Origin: DASXYG01 sp036502625
Lineage (GTDB): Bacteria; Actinomycetota; Actinomycetes; Streptosporangiales; Streptosporangiaceae
Direction: 5' to 3'
Length of the DNA: 64,000 nucleotides
Assembly: GCA_036502625.1 (NCBI GenBank)
Contig: DASXYG010000041.1
Coordinates: 82,426-146,425 of the forward strand
Each line of letters starts with the position of its first letter. Positions within the stretch are counted from its first letter, which is position 1. The notes below the pieces were generated by a model. That model did no database searches. It was not told where the DNA came from and saw only the letters and a list, made by a program, of their open reading frames with translations. Positions 1-8,003 of this stretch are shown piece by piece. A program made the position numbers and the translations under genes.

Positions 1-158
1 ATCGCGATCACCTCGAAGCCGGTGTACGGCTGCCCGATGATCGCGTCGAGGCACGCGGGCAGGTACGCCTCGACGTTGTGCACCGGCAGGACCAGGCTGA
101 CCGTGATCCCGGCGGTGGCATCGGACGGCATCGGCGACTCCCGTGGCGAAGCTGTCAT
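1..158 (-). CDS. Glycosyltransferase family 2, N-terminal fragment
   Basis: The gene runs leftward off the window, so only about the first 50 codons are visible. The stretch VSLVLPVHNVEAYL followed by CLDAIIGQ is the first beta strand and helix of a GT-A fold; in GT2 enzymes this region binds the nucleotide sugar. Two starts are possible: ATG at 158, which has no ribosome site and abuts a palindrome, or ATG at 131, which has GGGAG six bases upstream. The second looks better. Many actinomycete proteins that begin this way are cell-wall glycosyltransferases or fusions to CDP-glycerol glycerophosphotransferases; the substrate cannot be told from this fragment. Confidence 0.75.
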   Translation of the reverse strand, partial: MTASPRESPMPSDATAGITVSLVLPVHNVEAYLPACLDAIIGQPYTGFEVIA

Positions 159-172
159 CTACAACATTGTAG
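159..172. promoter_or_regulatory. Inverted repeat next to glycosyltransferase start
   Basis: CTACAA and TTGTAG flank a CA centre, a perfect 6-bp-arm dyad touching the upstream ATG of the glycosyltransferase. The TACA...TGTA core resembles BlaI-type operators, but no BlaI gene is visible, so regulator and function are unknown. Confidence 0.35.
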
Positions 173-273
173 AAGGAAGGTGTGGTGGTCGGGCGAGCGA
201 AGCTAGTACCCGTCGCCTTCCGTTGGCTTACAGCTTCGTGTCCAGCCGCGTAACAGCGGTGGACGCGCGCCGG

Positions 274-1197
274 TCAACCGGGTTGATGCGCGCCGGTCAT
301 CAGCTCCGCGAGGTCCTCGGGGTGCAGGAACGACGGCGGTGGCGGCGGGCCCCAGTTGAACAGGCCGCGCGCGCCTTCGAGCGTCTCCGGGGTCCAGAGC
401 TGGTCGTCGATGATGCAGTCCATGTCGGAGTAGTACTCGGAGAAGTTCCCCGCGGGGTCCTTGAGGTACCAGAAGAAGTTCGACCCGGCGTGGTGGCGGC
501 CGAGGCCCCAGACGTGCCGCTCGGGGTGGTCCTCCAGCATGGCGCACGCGCCGCGGCCGACGTCGTCGATGTCGTCCACCTGCCAGGACGTGTGGTGCAG
601 GAACGTCACGGGCGCGGCGAGCACCAGCACGTTGTGGTGGTCGGTCGAGCAGCGCAGGAACGCGCCCGCGCCCTTGATGTAGTCGCTGGCCTTGAAGCCG
701 AGGCCGTCGCGGAAGAACGCGGTGGTGGCGTCGAGGTCGGTGGTGCCGACCACCGCGTGGCCGAGCTTGCGCGGGCGTACGGCGCCGCTGCGCAGGATGC
801 CCGGCGCGCGGTCGCCGGCGCGCTCGACCCGGCCCGGCCCGTTGTACGCGGTGGCCGCGACGGTGTCCTGGGTGAGCCGGGGCGCGACCTCGAGCACGGC
901 GCACACACCGGTGGTCCGTTCGTACGCGGTCAGCGTGCCGGGCCCGGACTCCACCGGCAGGCCGAGCCGCATGAGCCGCCCGGCCGCGGCGGCCAGGTCG
1001 TCGGGGTCGTCGACGGCGACGTGCAGCTCGACCAGGCGGCGGGTCGCCGCGGGGACGATGCGGAGCTGGCGGCCGCCGTCGCGGGTGGCGAACCAGCCGT
1101 CGTCGTCGGGGCGCAGCCCGAAGTCGGTGTAGTAGCGCGCGGTGGCGCCGACGTCGGGCACGCCCATGGTGACGGACGCCAGGCGGTGCAGGGCCAT
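274..1197 (-). CDS. VOC-family extradiol ring-cleavage dioxygenase
   Basis: This 307-residue protein has two vicinal-oxygen-chelate modules, the layout of type I extradiol dioxygenases such as BphC and catechol 2,3-dioxygenase. The C-terminal module carries the expected iron ligands: His in LGHAVVG, His in FLHHTSWQ, and Glu in NFSEYYSD. Such enzymes open a catechol ring next to the two hydroxyls, using Fe(II) and O2. The FAH-family hydrolase gene lies 50 bp upstream on the same strand, so the pair looks like two consecutive steps of a meta-cleavage route. ATG at 1197 gives the family's usual N-terminus (ALHRLASVTMGV). The actual catechol is unknown. Confidence 0.82.
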   Translation of the reverse strand: MALHRLASVTMGVPDVGATARYYTDFGLRPDDDGWFATRDGGRQLRIVPAATRRLVELHVAVDDPDDLAAAAGRLMRLGLPVESGPGTLTAYERTTGVCAVLEVAPRLTQDTVAATAYNGPGRVERAGDRAPGILRSGAVRPRKLGHAVVGTTDLDATTAFFRDGLGFKASDYIKGAGAFLRCSTDHHNVLVLAAPVTFLHHTSWQVDDIDDVGRGACAMLEDHPERHVWGLGRHHAGSNFFWYLKDPAGNFSEYYSDMDCIIDDQLWTPETLEGARGLFNWGPPPPPSFLHPEDLAELMTGAHQPG

Positions 1198-1247
1198 GAG
1201 GTCGGTCCTCCCTGGGGTTGGGACAGGACGGGCGCCGCCCGGTGGAC

Positions 1248-2090
1248 TCAGGCGACGAAACGCTGGCGCAGTTCGCCGATGCCCTCGATGGTGCTGACCA
1301 GTTCGTCTCCGGCGGCCAGCCACCGCTGCGGGTTGCGGCCGAGGCCCACGCCCGCGGGGGTGCCCGTGAAGATGACGTCTCCCGGCAGCAGCGGGAGTAC
1401 GTGCGACAGCGCGGAGATCAGGGCGGGCACCGAGTAGATCAGGTCGCGGGTGCGGCCCTTCTGCACCTCCTCGCCGTTGATCGTGCAGCGCAGCTCCAGG
1501 TCGTCCGGGTCGCCGAACTCGTCCGGGGTGACCAGCCACGGCCCGACCGGCGCGAAGCCGGGGAAGGACTTGCCGAGGCTGAACTGCGGCGCGGGACCGG
1601 CGAGCTGCACGATCCGCTCGGAGATGTCCTGGCCGACGGCGAGGCCCGCGACGTAGTCCCAGGCGTTCTCCCGGGGCACGTTCCGCGCCTGCGGCCCGAC
1701 CACCGCGACCAGCTCGACCTCCCAGTCGGTGTGGCCGTCCGGCGGGAGCGTGACGTCGGTGACCGGGCCGGTGACGCAGGTCGCGAACTTCGTGAAGACC
1801 GGCGGCAGCCCCTCGGGGGCGTCGAAGCCGGACTCCGAGGCGTGGTCGCGGTAGTTCAGGCCGATGGCCAGGACCTGGCGCGGCGCGGGCGCGGGTGACC
1901 CGAGGCCGGCCGGCGCGAACGGCTCGCCCCCGCTGAGGTCGGCGCCGGCCGCCCACGTACGGAACTCGGCCCACCGTTCGTACACCGCCTGTGGATCGGG
2001 CCCGAACCGGCCGCCGCTGGCCCGCTCGACGTCGACCGCCGTGTTCGCGCTGATCACGACGAGACGGTCCCGAAGATTGGCGATACGCAA
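1248..2090 (-). CDS. Fumarylacetoacetate hydrolase family protein
   Basis: A 280-residue FAH-fold enzyme. DWEVELVAVVG supplies the acidic metal ligands and GQDISERIVQ the next Asp; the C-terminal GDVIFTGTPAGVG is the family signature. Members hydrolyse or isomerise acylpyruvates and ring-fission products, which fits the ring-cleaving dioxygenase gene just downstream. The TTG start at 2090 is chosen because it gives the standard opening LRIANLRDR and follows a G-rich ribosome site; an upstream extension to 2177 adds residues not typical of the family. Likely first gene of a two-gene operon. It could act as an isomerase or decarboxylase rather than a hydrolase. Confidence 0.8.
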   Translation of the reverse strand: MRIANLRDRLVVISANTAVDVERASGGRFGPDPQAVYERWAEFRTWAAGADLSGGEPFAPAGLGSPAPAPRQVLAIGLNYRDHASESGFDAPEGLPPVFTKFATCVTGPVTDVTLPPDGHTDWEVELVAVVGPQARNVPRENAWDYVAGLAVGQDISERIVQLAGPAPQFSLGKSFPGFAPVGPWLVTPDEFGDPDDLELRCTINGEEVQKGRTRDLIYSVPALISALSHVLPLLPGDVIFTGTPAGVGLGRNPQRWLAAGDELVSTIEGIGELRQRFVA

Positions 2091-2190
2091 CGCACACCCC
2101 CACCCGGCCGCGGGCCGGGAGACTCGATCGATCCGATGACTGCGTCGATACTGCGCCGCCTCCGTCGGCGCCGTCAACGCGGCGGCGCGG

Positions 2191-2838
2191 TCAGTGCGCC
2201 GCCGCCGGATCCCGTGCGTAGACGCCCGCGCGCGCGGCGGTCACCGCGGCCGCCGCGGCGCGCACGGCGACGTCGTCGCCCACCGGCTCGTGGGTGACCA
2301 GCAGCCGGTAGTACAGCGGCGCGCCGATCGCCCTGATCACCTCGACCGGGTCGGTGTCGGCGGGCAGCTCGCCGCGGTCGATGGCCTGGCGTACGGACGC
2401 GGCGGCCGCCTCGTTGCGGCGCGCCCAGAACGTGCGCAGCCCGTCGGCCGCCCCGGGATTGTGCACGGCGTCGGCGATCAGCGCGAGCGCCAACTGCGCT
2501 CCGGTGTGGTCGCGGAAGAACTTGGCGATCCCCAAGGTGAGCACCCGGATGTCCTCGTCGACCGAGCCGGTGTCCACGAAGGGGATCTCGACGCTGCTGA
2601 GCTCGTCGAGCAGTTCGAGGAGCAGGCCCGTACGGTCGCGCCAGCGCCGGTAGACGGTGCTCTTCGCGACGCCGGCCTGCTCGGCGACGCGCTCGATGCT
2701 CAGGTCCTCGTAGCCGACGTTGATCAGCAGGTCGCGGGTCGCGGCGATCACCGCCAGCCGGACCCGCTCGGTGCGCCCGCGCGGGCGGAGCGTGCCGGGG
2801 GCGGGCTGTTCCGTAGACAAACAAAACTCCTGTTGCAT
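2191..2838 (-). CDS. TetR/AcrR family transcriptional regulator
   Basis: A 215-residue TetR-type repressor. The N-terminal helix-turn-helix is clear (LSIERVAEQAGVAKSTVYRRW, about residues 45-65), followed by an all-helical ligand domain of usual length. It lies upstream of and in line with the FAH/dioxygenase pair and divergent from the membrane protein at 2922; a dyad in the 83-bp divergent gap is the likely operator. It could control the catabolic pair, the membrane protein, or both. The effector is not deducible. ATG at 2838 is the only good start before the HTH. Confidence 0.85.
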   Translation of the reverse strand: MQQEFCLSTEQPAPGTLRPRGRTERVRLAVIAATRDLLINVGYEDLSIERVAEQAGVAKSTVYRRWRDRTGLLLELLDELSSVEIPFVDTGSVDEDIRVLTLGIAKFFRDHTGAQLALALIADAVHNPGAADGLRTFWARRNEAAAASVRQAIDRGELPADTDPVEVIRAIGAPLYYRLLVTHEPVGDDVAVRAAAAAVTAARAGVYARDPAAAH

Positions 2839-2866
2839 TAGTGGCGCGTCCGGGTCTACCGTGAAC

Positions 2867-2890
2867 CTAACGCATCAAGCGTTTCATTAG
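2867..2890. promoter_or_regulatory. Dyad in TetR / membrane-protein divergent promoter
   Basis: CTAA at 2867-2870 and TTAG at 2887-2890 enclose a perfect 5-bp-arm inverted repeat, AACGC and GCGTT, at 2869-2883. It lies between the TetR start and the divergent membrane protein, the usual place for a TetR operator. Binding is inferred. Confidence 0.4.
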
Positions 2891-2921
2891 TTCGGCATCA
2901 GCGTACCTGGAGGTCCTTCAA

Positions 2922-3599
2922 ATGGCCCATGACGTCCTGTCGCCCGCGGCTCCCGCGGTCACGCCGCCGCCGGCGGACCACCGGCAGGAGGGCGGAGTGG
3001 CGGTGAGCGACGGCGCGGTGCGGCGGATCACCGCCACGACGGGCTTCTACGCCGCGGCGATGACGTTGATCGAGGTGCCGATGTACCTCCTCTACTCGGG
3101 GCCGCCCACCGAGGCGAGCGTGCTGGGCCGCAGTCTGTTCGGCATGATCGGGCTGACCTTCCTCGCCGTGTTCATGGTCGGCCTGCGCTCGCTGCTGGGC
3201 CGCCGCATCCCCGGCATCGAGCCGGCCGCCGGGCTCGCGTCCGCCGCGGGCCTGCTGTGGGTGGCCGTCGAGTTCGTCTCCACCGGCCTCGAGGCCGGGG
3301 CGTCCGGCGGCACGTACGTGCTGTACGGCGCCGCCGCCCGGCTGATCGAGGCGCTGTTCCTCGTCGCGTTCGCCTACACCGTGCTGCGCACCCGGCGGAT
3401 CGTCCGGTGGACGGCCTGGTCGGCGCTCGCGCTCGCGGCGGTCAACCTGGCGTTCGTCCCGTCGATCTTCTTCGGCGACGACCCGGCGGACTTCTACGCC
3501 GCCAACGGCTGGGGCACGACCGCGTTGACGGGCACGCTGTTCATGCTGTGGCTGCTGGCCACCTCGCTCGCCACGTTCCACCACCCGCGGCGGGCCTAA
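2922..3599 (+). CDS. Integral membrane protein of unknown function
   Basis: A 225-residue protein with a soluble N-terminus of about 35 residues and roughly six hydrophobic segments (for example FFYAAAMTLIEVPMYLL-like at about 45-65, GMIGLTFLAVFMVGL, LVAFAYTVL, TLFMLWLLATSLA). It resembles small DUF4386-like actinomycete membrane proteins, though I cannot assign a family firmly. It is divergent from the TetR gene and shares its dyad-containing promoter, so repression by that regulator is likely. No catalytic motif is visible. ATG at 2922 is preceded by GGAGG twelve bases upstream (2910-2914), an acceptable but long spacing. Confidence 0.7.
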   Translation: MAHDVLSPAAPAVTPPPADHRQEGGVAVSDGAVRRITATTGFYAAAMTLIEVPMYLLYSGPPTEASVLGRSLFGMIGLTFLAVFMVGLRSLLGRRIPGIEPAAGLASAAGLLWVAVEFVSTGLEAGASGGTYVLYGAAARLIEALFLVAFAYTVLRTRRIVRWTAWSALALAAVNLAFVPSIFFGDDPADFYAANGWGTTALTGTLFMLWLLATSLATFHHPRRA

Positions 3600-3604
3600 A
3601 CGTA

Positions 3605-3640
3605 GTACCGTACATTCAGAAAGTTGTGAATATTCGGTAC
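3605..3640. promoter_or_regulatory. Large inverted repeat before the methyltransferase
   Basis: Arms at 3605-3618 and 3627-3640 pair at 12 of 14 positions (outer GTACCG and CGGTAC, inner ATTCA and TGAAT) across an 8-base centre. The repeat ends one base before the GGGGAG ribosome site, so a bound repressor or an RNA hairpin could control the methyltransferase. Confidence 0.5.
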
Positions 3641-3652
3641 GGGGAGCATGCG

Positions 3653-4456
3653 ATGGCCGAGAAGGCCGACTTCAGCGGTGTGGCATGGGGCTCGGTGGAG
3701 TGGACGATGCTCTGCACGCTCTACCTCCGGGCGTACGAATACCGGTCCGGGCACACCGTGCTCGGCGACCGCGCCGCGGCCGAGGCCGTCGACCGGATCA
3801 CCTACGACTTCCCGCGCATGAAGCGGTGGCTGCGGCCGAAGGGCAACCAGTTCCTGGTGGCGCTGCGGGCGCGGCGGTTCGACATCTGGGCCGCCGACTT
3901 CATCAAGCGCCACCCCGACGCCGTGGTCCTGCACCTCGGCTGCGGCCTCGACAGCCGGGTGTTCCGCGTCGACCCGCCCGACGGCGTCGACTGGTTCGAC
4001 GTGGACACCCCCGACGTCATCGCCATGCGCCGGAAGATCTTCGACGAGCGCGACGGCTACCGGATGATCGGGTCCTCGGTCACCGAGCCCGGCTGGCTGG
4101 CCGAGATCCCCGAAGGTCGTGCGGCGCTCGTCGTCGCCGAGGGCCTGCTCCCGTACCTCACCGCCGCCGAGGTGCGCACGCTGCTCGACCGGATCACCAC
4201 GCGGTTCGGCGTCGGCGAGCTGATGTTCGACGGGCTGCCGCGGTGGGTCGTGCGGATGTCGAAGATCCAGCACTGGGGCGTGCGCGACGGGCACGAGATC
4301 GAGCGCTGGAACCCCCGGATGCGCCTGGCCGAGCGGACGACCCCGATGGCCGACTACGCCCGGATCCCGCTGCGGCCGCAGCGGTGGGAGTTCCGGATGT
4401 TCAACGCCATGGGGCCGATGGGCCGTTCGTCCCAGAGTTTCCGCTTCACCTTCTGA
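3653..4456 (+). CDS. Class I SAM methyltransferase (TcmP / leucine carboxyl MT-like)
   Basis: A 267-residue methyltransferase of the PPM/LCMT group. VLHLGCGLDSRVFRV is the SAM-binding loop, WFDVDTPDV the acidic residue contacting the ribose, and ALVVAEGLLPYL the motif conserved in TcmP-like polyketide O-methyltransferases. ATG at 3653 has GGGGAG six bases upstream. Members methylate carboxyl or hydroxyl groups of small molecules; no biosynthetic cluster is visible here, so the substrate is open. It is transcribed alone, under the strong inverted repeat just upstream, and is followed 30 bp later by the S9 peptidase. Confidence 0.82.
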   Translation: MAEKADFSGVAWGSVEWTMLCTLYLRAYEYRSGHTVLGDRAAAEAVDRITYDFPRMKRWLRPKGNQFLVALRARRFDIWAADFIKRHPDAVVLHLGCGLDSRVFRVDPPDGVDWFDVDTPDVIAMRRKIFDERDGYRMIGSSVTEPGWLAEIPEGRAALVVAEGLLPYLTAAEVRTLLDRITTRFGVGELMFDGLPRWVVRMSKIQHWGVRDGHEIERWNPRMRLAERTTPMADYARIPLRPQRWEFRMFNAMGPMGRSSQSFRFTF

Positions 4457-4486
4457 CGCCACGGCGCCCGTGCCAGGGTGCCGGGC

Positions 4487-6370
4487 ATGGACGTCGATGC
4501 GCTCCCCGAGCAGATCGCGCGGACCCGGCGGTTCACCTCCGGCGCCGCCTCGGGCTTCACGATCGGCGCGGACGGCACGGTGCTGTTCGTGCGCGGCCGG
4601 TCCGGCGACGACCCGGTGGGCCGCCTGTGGGCGCTGGACCCGGGGGCGACGGAACCGCGGATGATCGCGGATCCCGCGGCGCCGCCCGTCCCGGGACCGG
4701 TGCGCGATCCGCGGCCCGATCCGCACGGAAGGTGGATCGCGTACGCACGCGGGGGCGCGCTGCGGGTCGTCGGGGCGGACGGCGCCGGCGACCGCGCGAT
4801 CGCCGAGCCCGAGGGCCCGGACATCGCGTACGGCACCGCGACGCACACCGGGCTCACCGACCCCGGCGGCGCCGACCGCGGCCACTGGTGGGCGCCGGAC
4901 GGCACGCGGCTGCTGATCGCGCGCACGGACGTCTCGGGCGTGGAGCTCTGGCACCTCGCCGACCCCACGGACCCCGCCCGCCCGCCGCGCACGATCAGGT
5001 ACGCCGCGGCCGGCACGGCGAACGCCGAGGTCACGCTGTGGCTCGCCGGGCTCGGCGGCGCACGTGTCCCGGTGCGCTGGGACCGCGCGGCGTTCGAATA
5101 CCTCGTGGGCGCCGGATGGGACGCGCACGGCCCGTACGCGGTCGTGCAGGGACGCGACCAGAGCACCGTGCGATTCCTCGCGATCGGCCACGACGGCACG
5201 ACGACCGTCCTGGCCGAATGGCACCACCCGTCCTGGGTGCACCTGGTGCCGGGGCTTCCCGCGCGTACGGCCTCCGGCACCGTCGTGGCCCACGCCGACC
5301 TGGGCGACACCCGCTACCTGACCGTGTCCGGCGCCCCGGTAACCCCGCCCGGCCTCCAGGTCCGCGCCGTGCTGGGCGTCGAGGACGAGGACGTGCTGTT
5401 CACCGCGTCGGAGGACCCCGAGGAGACCCACCTGTGGACGGTCCGCGCGGGCGCGGGCGCGCGGCGGCTGACCACGGAGCCCGGTGTCCATACGGGGGTG
5501 CGCCGCGGGGGGACGCTCGTCCGTGCCAGCGGCGGCCGTGCCGTCGTCACGCGCGCGGGCGCCCCGCCGGCGACGATCGCGTCGCTCGCCGAACGCCCGG
5601 TGCTCGACGTGCACGCGGTGCCGCTGGTGCTCGGGGCGCGTGCGCTGCGCGCCCGGCTGCACCTCCCGTCCTGGCACCGTCCCGGGGTGCGGCTCCCGGT
5701 GCTCGTCGACGCGTACGGCGGCGCCGGGCGGCAGCGGGTCACCGCGGAGGGCGACTGGCGGTCGGCGGTGGCGCAGTGGTTCGCCGAGCAGGGGTTCGCG
5801 GTGCTGGTCGCCGATGGCGCGGGTACCCCGGGGCGCGGGCCGCAATGGGAGCGCGAGGTGCACGGCGACCTGTACGGGCCGGTGCTCGACGACCAGGTGG
5901 ACGCGGTCCGCGAGGCCGCGCGCCGCCACCCGGACCTGGACCTCGGCCGTGTCGGCATCCGCGGGTGGTCCTTCGGCGGCTCGCTCGCCGCGCTCGCGGT
6001 GCTGCGCCGCCCGGACGTCTTCCACGCGGCAGTCGCCGGCGCCCCGGTCACCGACCAGCGGCTCTACGACGCGCACTGGCGCGAGCGCTTCCTCGGCGAT
6101 CCCGCCGCGCACCCCGGGCGCTACGACGCCTGCTCGCTCGTCCGCGAGGCGCACCACCTGACCCGTCCGCTGCTGCTCATGCACGGCCTCGCGGACGCCA
6201 AGAGCCACCCGGCGCACACGCTGCGGCTGTCGTCCGCGCTCCTCGCGGCCGGCCGCCCGCACGACGTACGCCTCATCCCGGGCGCGGGCCACCAGGCGAT
6301 CGGCTCACCGGCCACCGCCGCGATCCTGCACGTCCAGGCCGGATTCCTCCGCCGCCACCTGGGCCTCTAG
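4487..6370 (+). CDS. S9 family prolyl oligopeptidase / dipeptidyl peptidase
   Basis: About 627 residues. The N-terminal two-thirds carries degenerate beta-propeller repeats like the DPP-IV N-terminal domain, and the C-terminal alpha/beta-hydrolase domain has the serine nucleophile in GWSFGG (about residue 495), the Asp in HGLAD and the His in GAGHQ. These enzymes cut short peptides, often after proline. No signal peptide is visible, so it is probably cytoplasmic. ATG at 4487 has AGGG eight bases upstream; a GTG at 4478 is possible. Its last 66 bases overlap the opposite-strand CcdA-like gene. The residues after the catalytic Asp (AKS) differ from the common DN pair. Confidence 0.85.
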   Translation: MDVDALPEQIARTRRFTSGAASGFTIGADGTVLFVRGRSGDDPVGRLWALDPGATEPRMIADPAAPPVPGPVRDPRPDPHGRWIAYARGGALRVVGADGAGDRAIAEPEGPDIAYGTATHTGLTDPGGADRGHWWAPDGTRLLIARTDVSGVELWHLADPTDPARPPRTIRYAAAGTANAEVTLWLAGLGGARVPVRWDRAAFEYLVGAGWDAHGPYAVVQGRDQSTVRFLAIGHDGTTTVLAEWHHPSWVHLVPGLPARTASGTVVAHADLGDTRYLTVSGAPVTPPGLQVRAVLGVEDEDVLFTASEDPEETHLWTVRAGAGARRLTTEPGVHTGVRRGGTLVRASGGRAVVTRAGAPPATIASLAERPVLDVHAVPLVLGARALRARLHLPSWHRPGVRLPVLVDAYGGAGRQRVTAEGDWRSAVAQWFAEQGFAVLVADGAGTPGRGPQWEREVHGDLYGPVLDDQVDAVREAARRHPDLDLGRVGIRGWSFGGSLAALAVLRRPDVFHAAVAGAPVTDQRLYDAHWRERFLGDPAAHPGRYDACSLVREAHHLTRPLLLMHGLADAKSHPAHTLRLSSALLAAGRPHDVRLIPGAGHQAIGSPATAAILHVQAGFLRRHLGL

Positions 6371-7213
6371 GGCAGAAGCCGCCCCAGGTGGACCGCCCCG
6401 CCGCACCCGCCACACCGTGACCGCCACGATGGCCACCGCGACCACGGCCAGCAGCGCGAGGTCGGGCACATGCGCCTGCGCCGCGGTCGCCCACCCCTCG
6501 GCGCGCCGCTCCCAGCCGCCCAGTGACGGCGCGGTGAACAGGGCGACCAGGCCGCCCTCGCCGTGGTTGGCGAGGAACAGGCCGCCGAGGGCGATGAAGA
6601 CCAGGCCGGAGAGCGCGGCCGTGCTGTGCACGGTGACCGGGCCGAACGTACGGCCGCGGCCGCGGAGCAGGCGGCGTTCGCCGATCCGCAGCCGGTCCCA
6701 CAGGGCGGCCAGCGCGAACAGCGGCGCGGCCATGCCGAGGGCGTACACCGCGAGCAGCGCGCCGCCGCGCACCGCCTGGCCGGACGCGGCCGCGACGGTG
6801 AGGACGGCGCCCAGGACCGGGCCCGCGCAGAACCCCGCCAGCCCCGTGGTGGCGCCGAGCGCGAAGACCGCCGGGCCTGACGTGCCGCGGATACGCGCCC
6901 GCAATCGGTTGACCGGGCCGAACGTGAAGCCGCGGCCGAGCAACTGGAGCAGCCCGAACGCGACGAGCAGCAGGCCCGCGGTGATCGCGACCGCCGTCTG
7001 GTGCCCGTAGACGAGCCTGCTTGCCTGCGCCGCGCCCATGCCGAGCGGCACCAGCGTGACCACGAGCCCCGCGTAGAACACGGTCGTCCGGGCCAGCAGA
7101 CGCGCCGGGCCGTCGAACGCGTACGCGAAGAACGCCGGGAGCAGCAGCGCGCTGCACGGGCTGATCAGCGTGAACAGCCCGCCGAGGAACGCGGCGAGGT
7201 AGCCGACGGCCAT
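6305..7213 (-). CDS. CcdA-like membrane thiol-reductant transporter
   Basis: A 302-residue polytopic protein of the CcdA/DsbD-beta group. Two conserved cysteines sit in SPCSALLLP at the start of the first helix and GFCAGPVLG in the fourth, the pair that carries reducing equivalents across the membrane in this family. Unlike minimal CcdA (about 200 residues) it has an extra C-terminal part with further helices and a basic tail. The start overlaps the stop of the DsbA-like gene by one base (TGATG), so the two are translationally coupled and probably act together on extracytoplasmic disulfides. Its 3' end overlaps the S9 peptidase gene on the other strand. Confidence 0.82.
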   Translation of the reverse strand: MAVGYLAAFLGGLFTLISPCSALLLPAFFAYAFDGPARLLARTTVFYAGLVVTLVPLGMGAAQASRLVYGHQTAVAITAGLLLVAFGLLQLLGRGFTFGPVNRLRARIRGTSGPAVFALGATTGLAGFCAGPVLGAVLTVAAASGQAVRGGALLAVYALGMAAPLFALAALWDRLRIGERRLLRGRGRTFGPVTVHSTAALSGLVFIALGGLFLANHGEGGLVALFTAPSLGGWERRAEGWATAAQAHVPDLALLAVVAVAIVAVTVWRVRRGGPPGAASALEAQVAAEESGLDVQDRGGGR

Positions 7214-7914
7214 CAGGCCTCCTTGCGCGCCTTCTCGATGGCCGTGGTGAACGCGGACATCGTCTGCGCGCCGAAGAACGGCTCGCCGTTGATCAGGAAC
7301 GCCGGGGTGCCGGGCACGCCGAGGCCCTGGCCGAACTGGTAGTCGCCCTCGACCTTGGCGCGCGTGCCGGGGCCGGCCACCGCGGCGTCGTAGCGCCCGA
7401 GGTCAAGCCCCGCGCGCCGGGCCACGCCGCGCAGGTACGCGCCCGTGAGGTGGCCGCTGCGCACCGGGAACTGGTGGGCGTACAGCGCGTCGTGGAACGC
7501 CCAGTACCTCCCCTGCTGCCCGGCGGCCCGCGCGGCGACGGCGGCGCGTACGGACTCCTTGCCGTAGAACGGGAAGTCGCGCCAGGCGATGCGGGCCACC
7601 CCGGTGTCCACGTACTTCCGGATCAGCTCCGGCTCGATGCCGCGCGCGAACTCGCCGCACTTCGGGCACTGGTAGTCGCCGAACTCGACGATCATCACCG
7701 GCGCGGACGGCCGCCCGCGGATGAGCGCGGCGTCGACGCCGGGCGGTGTGGGCCCGATCCAGGTCGGTGTGGCCGAGCCGGTCGCTGTCGCGCGGGCCGC
7801 CGGCGCCGCGGTCGTCCGGTCGCGACCGGAATGGGCCAGCGAGGCCACCGCGAGCAGCACCACGACGACGATCCCCGCCGCCCCGAAGAGCACCGGACGG
7901 GGCACCCGCCTCAC
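7213..7914 (-). CDS. Membrane-anchored DsbA-like thiol oxidoreductase
   Basis: A 233-residue protein with one N-terminal hydrophobic segment (LFGAAGIVVVVLLAV, about residues 9-23) and a periplasmic-type thioredoxin fold. EFGDYQCPKCGEF is the CXXC active site (CPKC) and GVPGTPAFLI contains the cis-proline loop that faces it. This is the actinobacterial DsbA group that oxidises or isomerises disulfides in exported proteins. It is first in a two-gene unit with the CcdA-like transporter, which presumably recycles it. The ATG at 7914 puts the membrane anchor right after a short basic N-terminus, as expected. Confidence 0.88.
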   Translation of the reverse strand: MRRVPRPVLFGAAGIVVVVLLAVASLAHSGRDRTTAAPAARATATGSATPTWIGPTPPGVDAALIRGRPSAPVMIVEFGDYQCPKCGEFARGIEPELIRKYVDTGVARIAWRDFPFYGKESVRAAVAARAAGQQGRYWAFHDALYAHQFPVRSGHLTGAYLRGVARRAGLDLGRYDAAVAGPGTRAKVEGDYQFGQGLGVPGTPAFLINGEPFFGAQTMSAFTTAIEKARKEA

Positions 7915-8003
7915 CGGGCCTCCCGGCGCCTGCTCGGCATCGGCTCCCCCTCCGTACGGTCGCGGTCGCGGTCCTCAGGCCAGGATGCCACCGGCCCGGG
8001 GCG

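Noticed and set aside
3596..6292. An 898-codon open frame on the minus strand
   Set aside because: It is antisense to the methyltransferase and S9 peptidase, with low-complexity Arg/Ala/Gly/Val translation typical of high-GC shadow frames and no domain.
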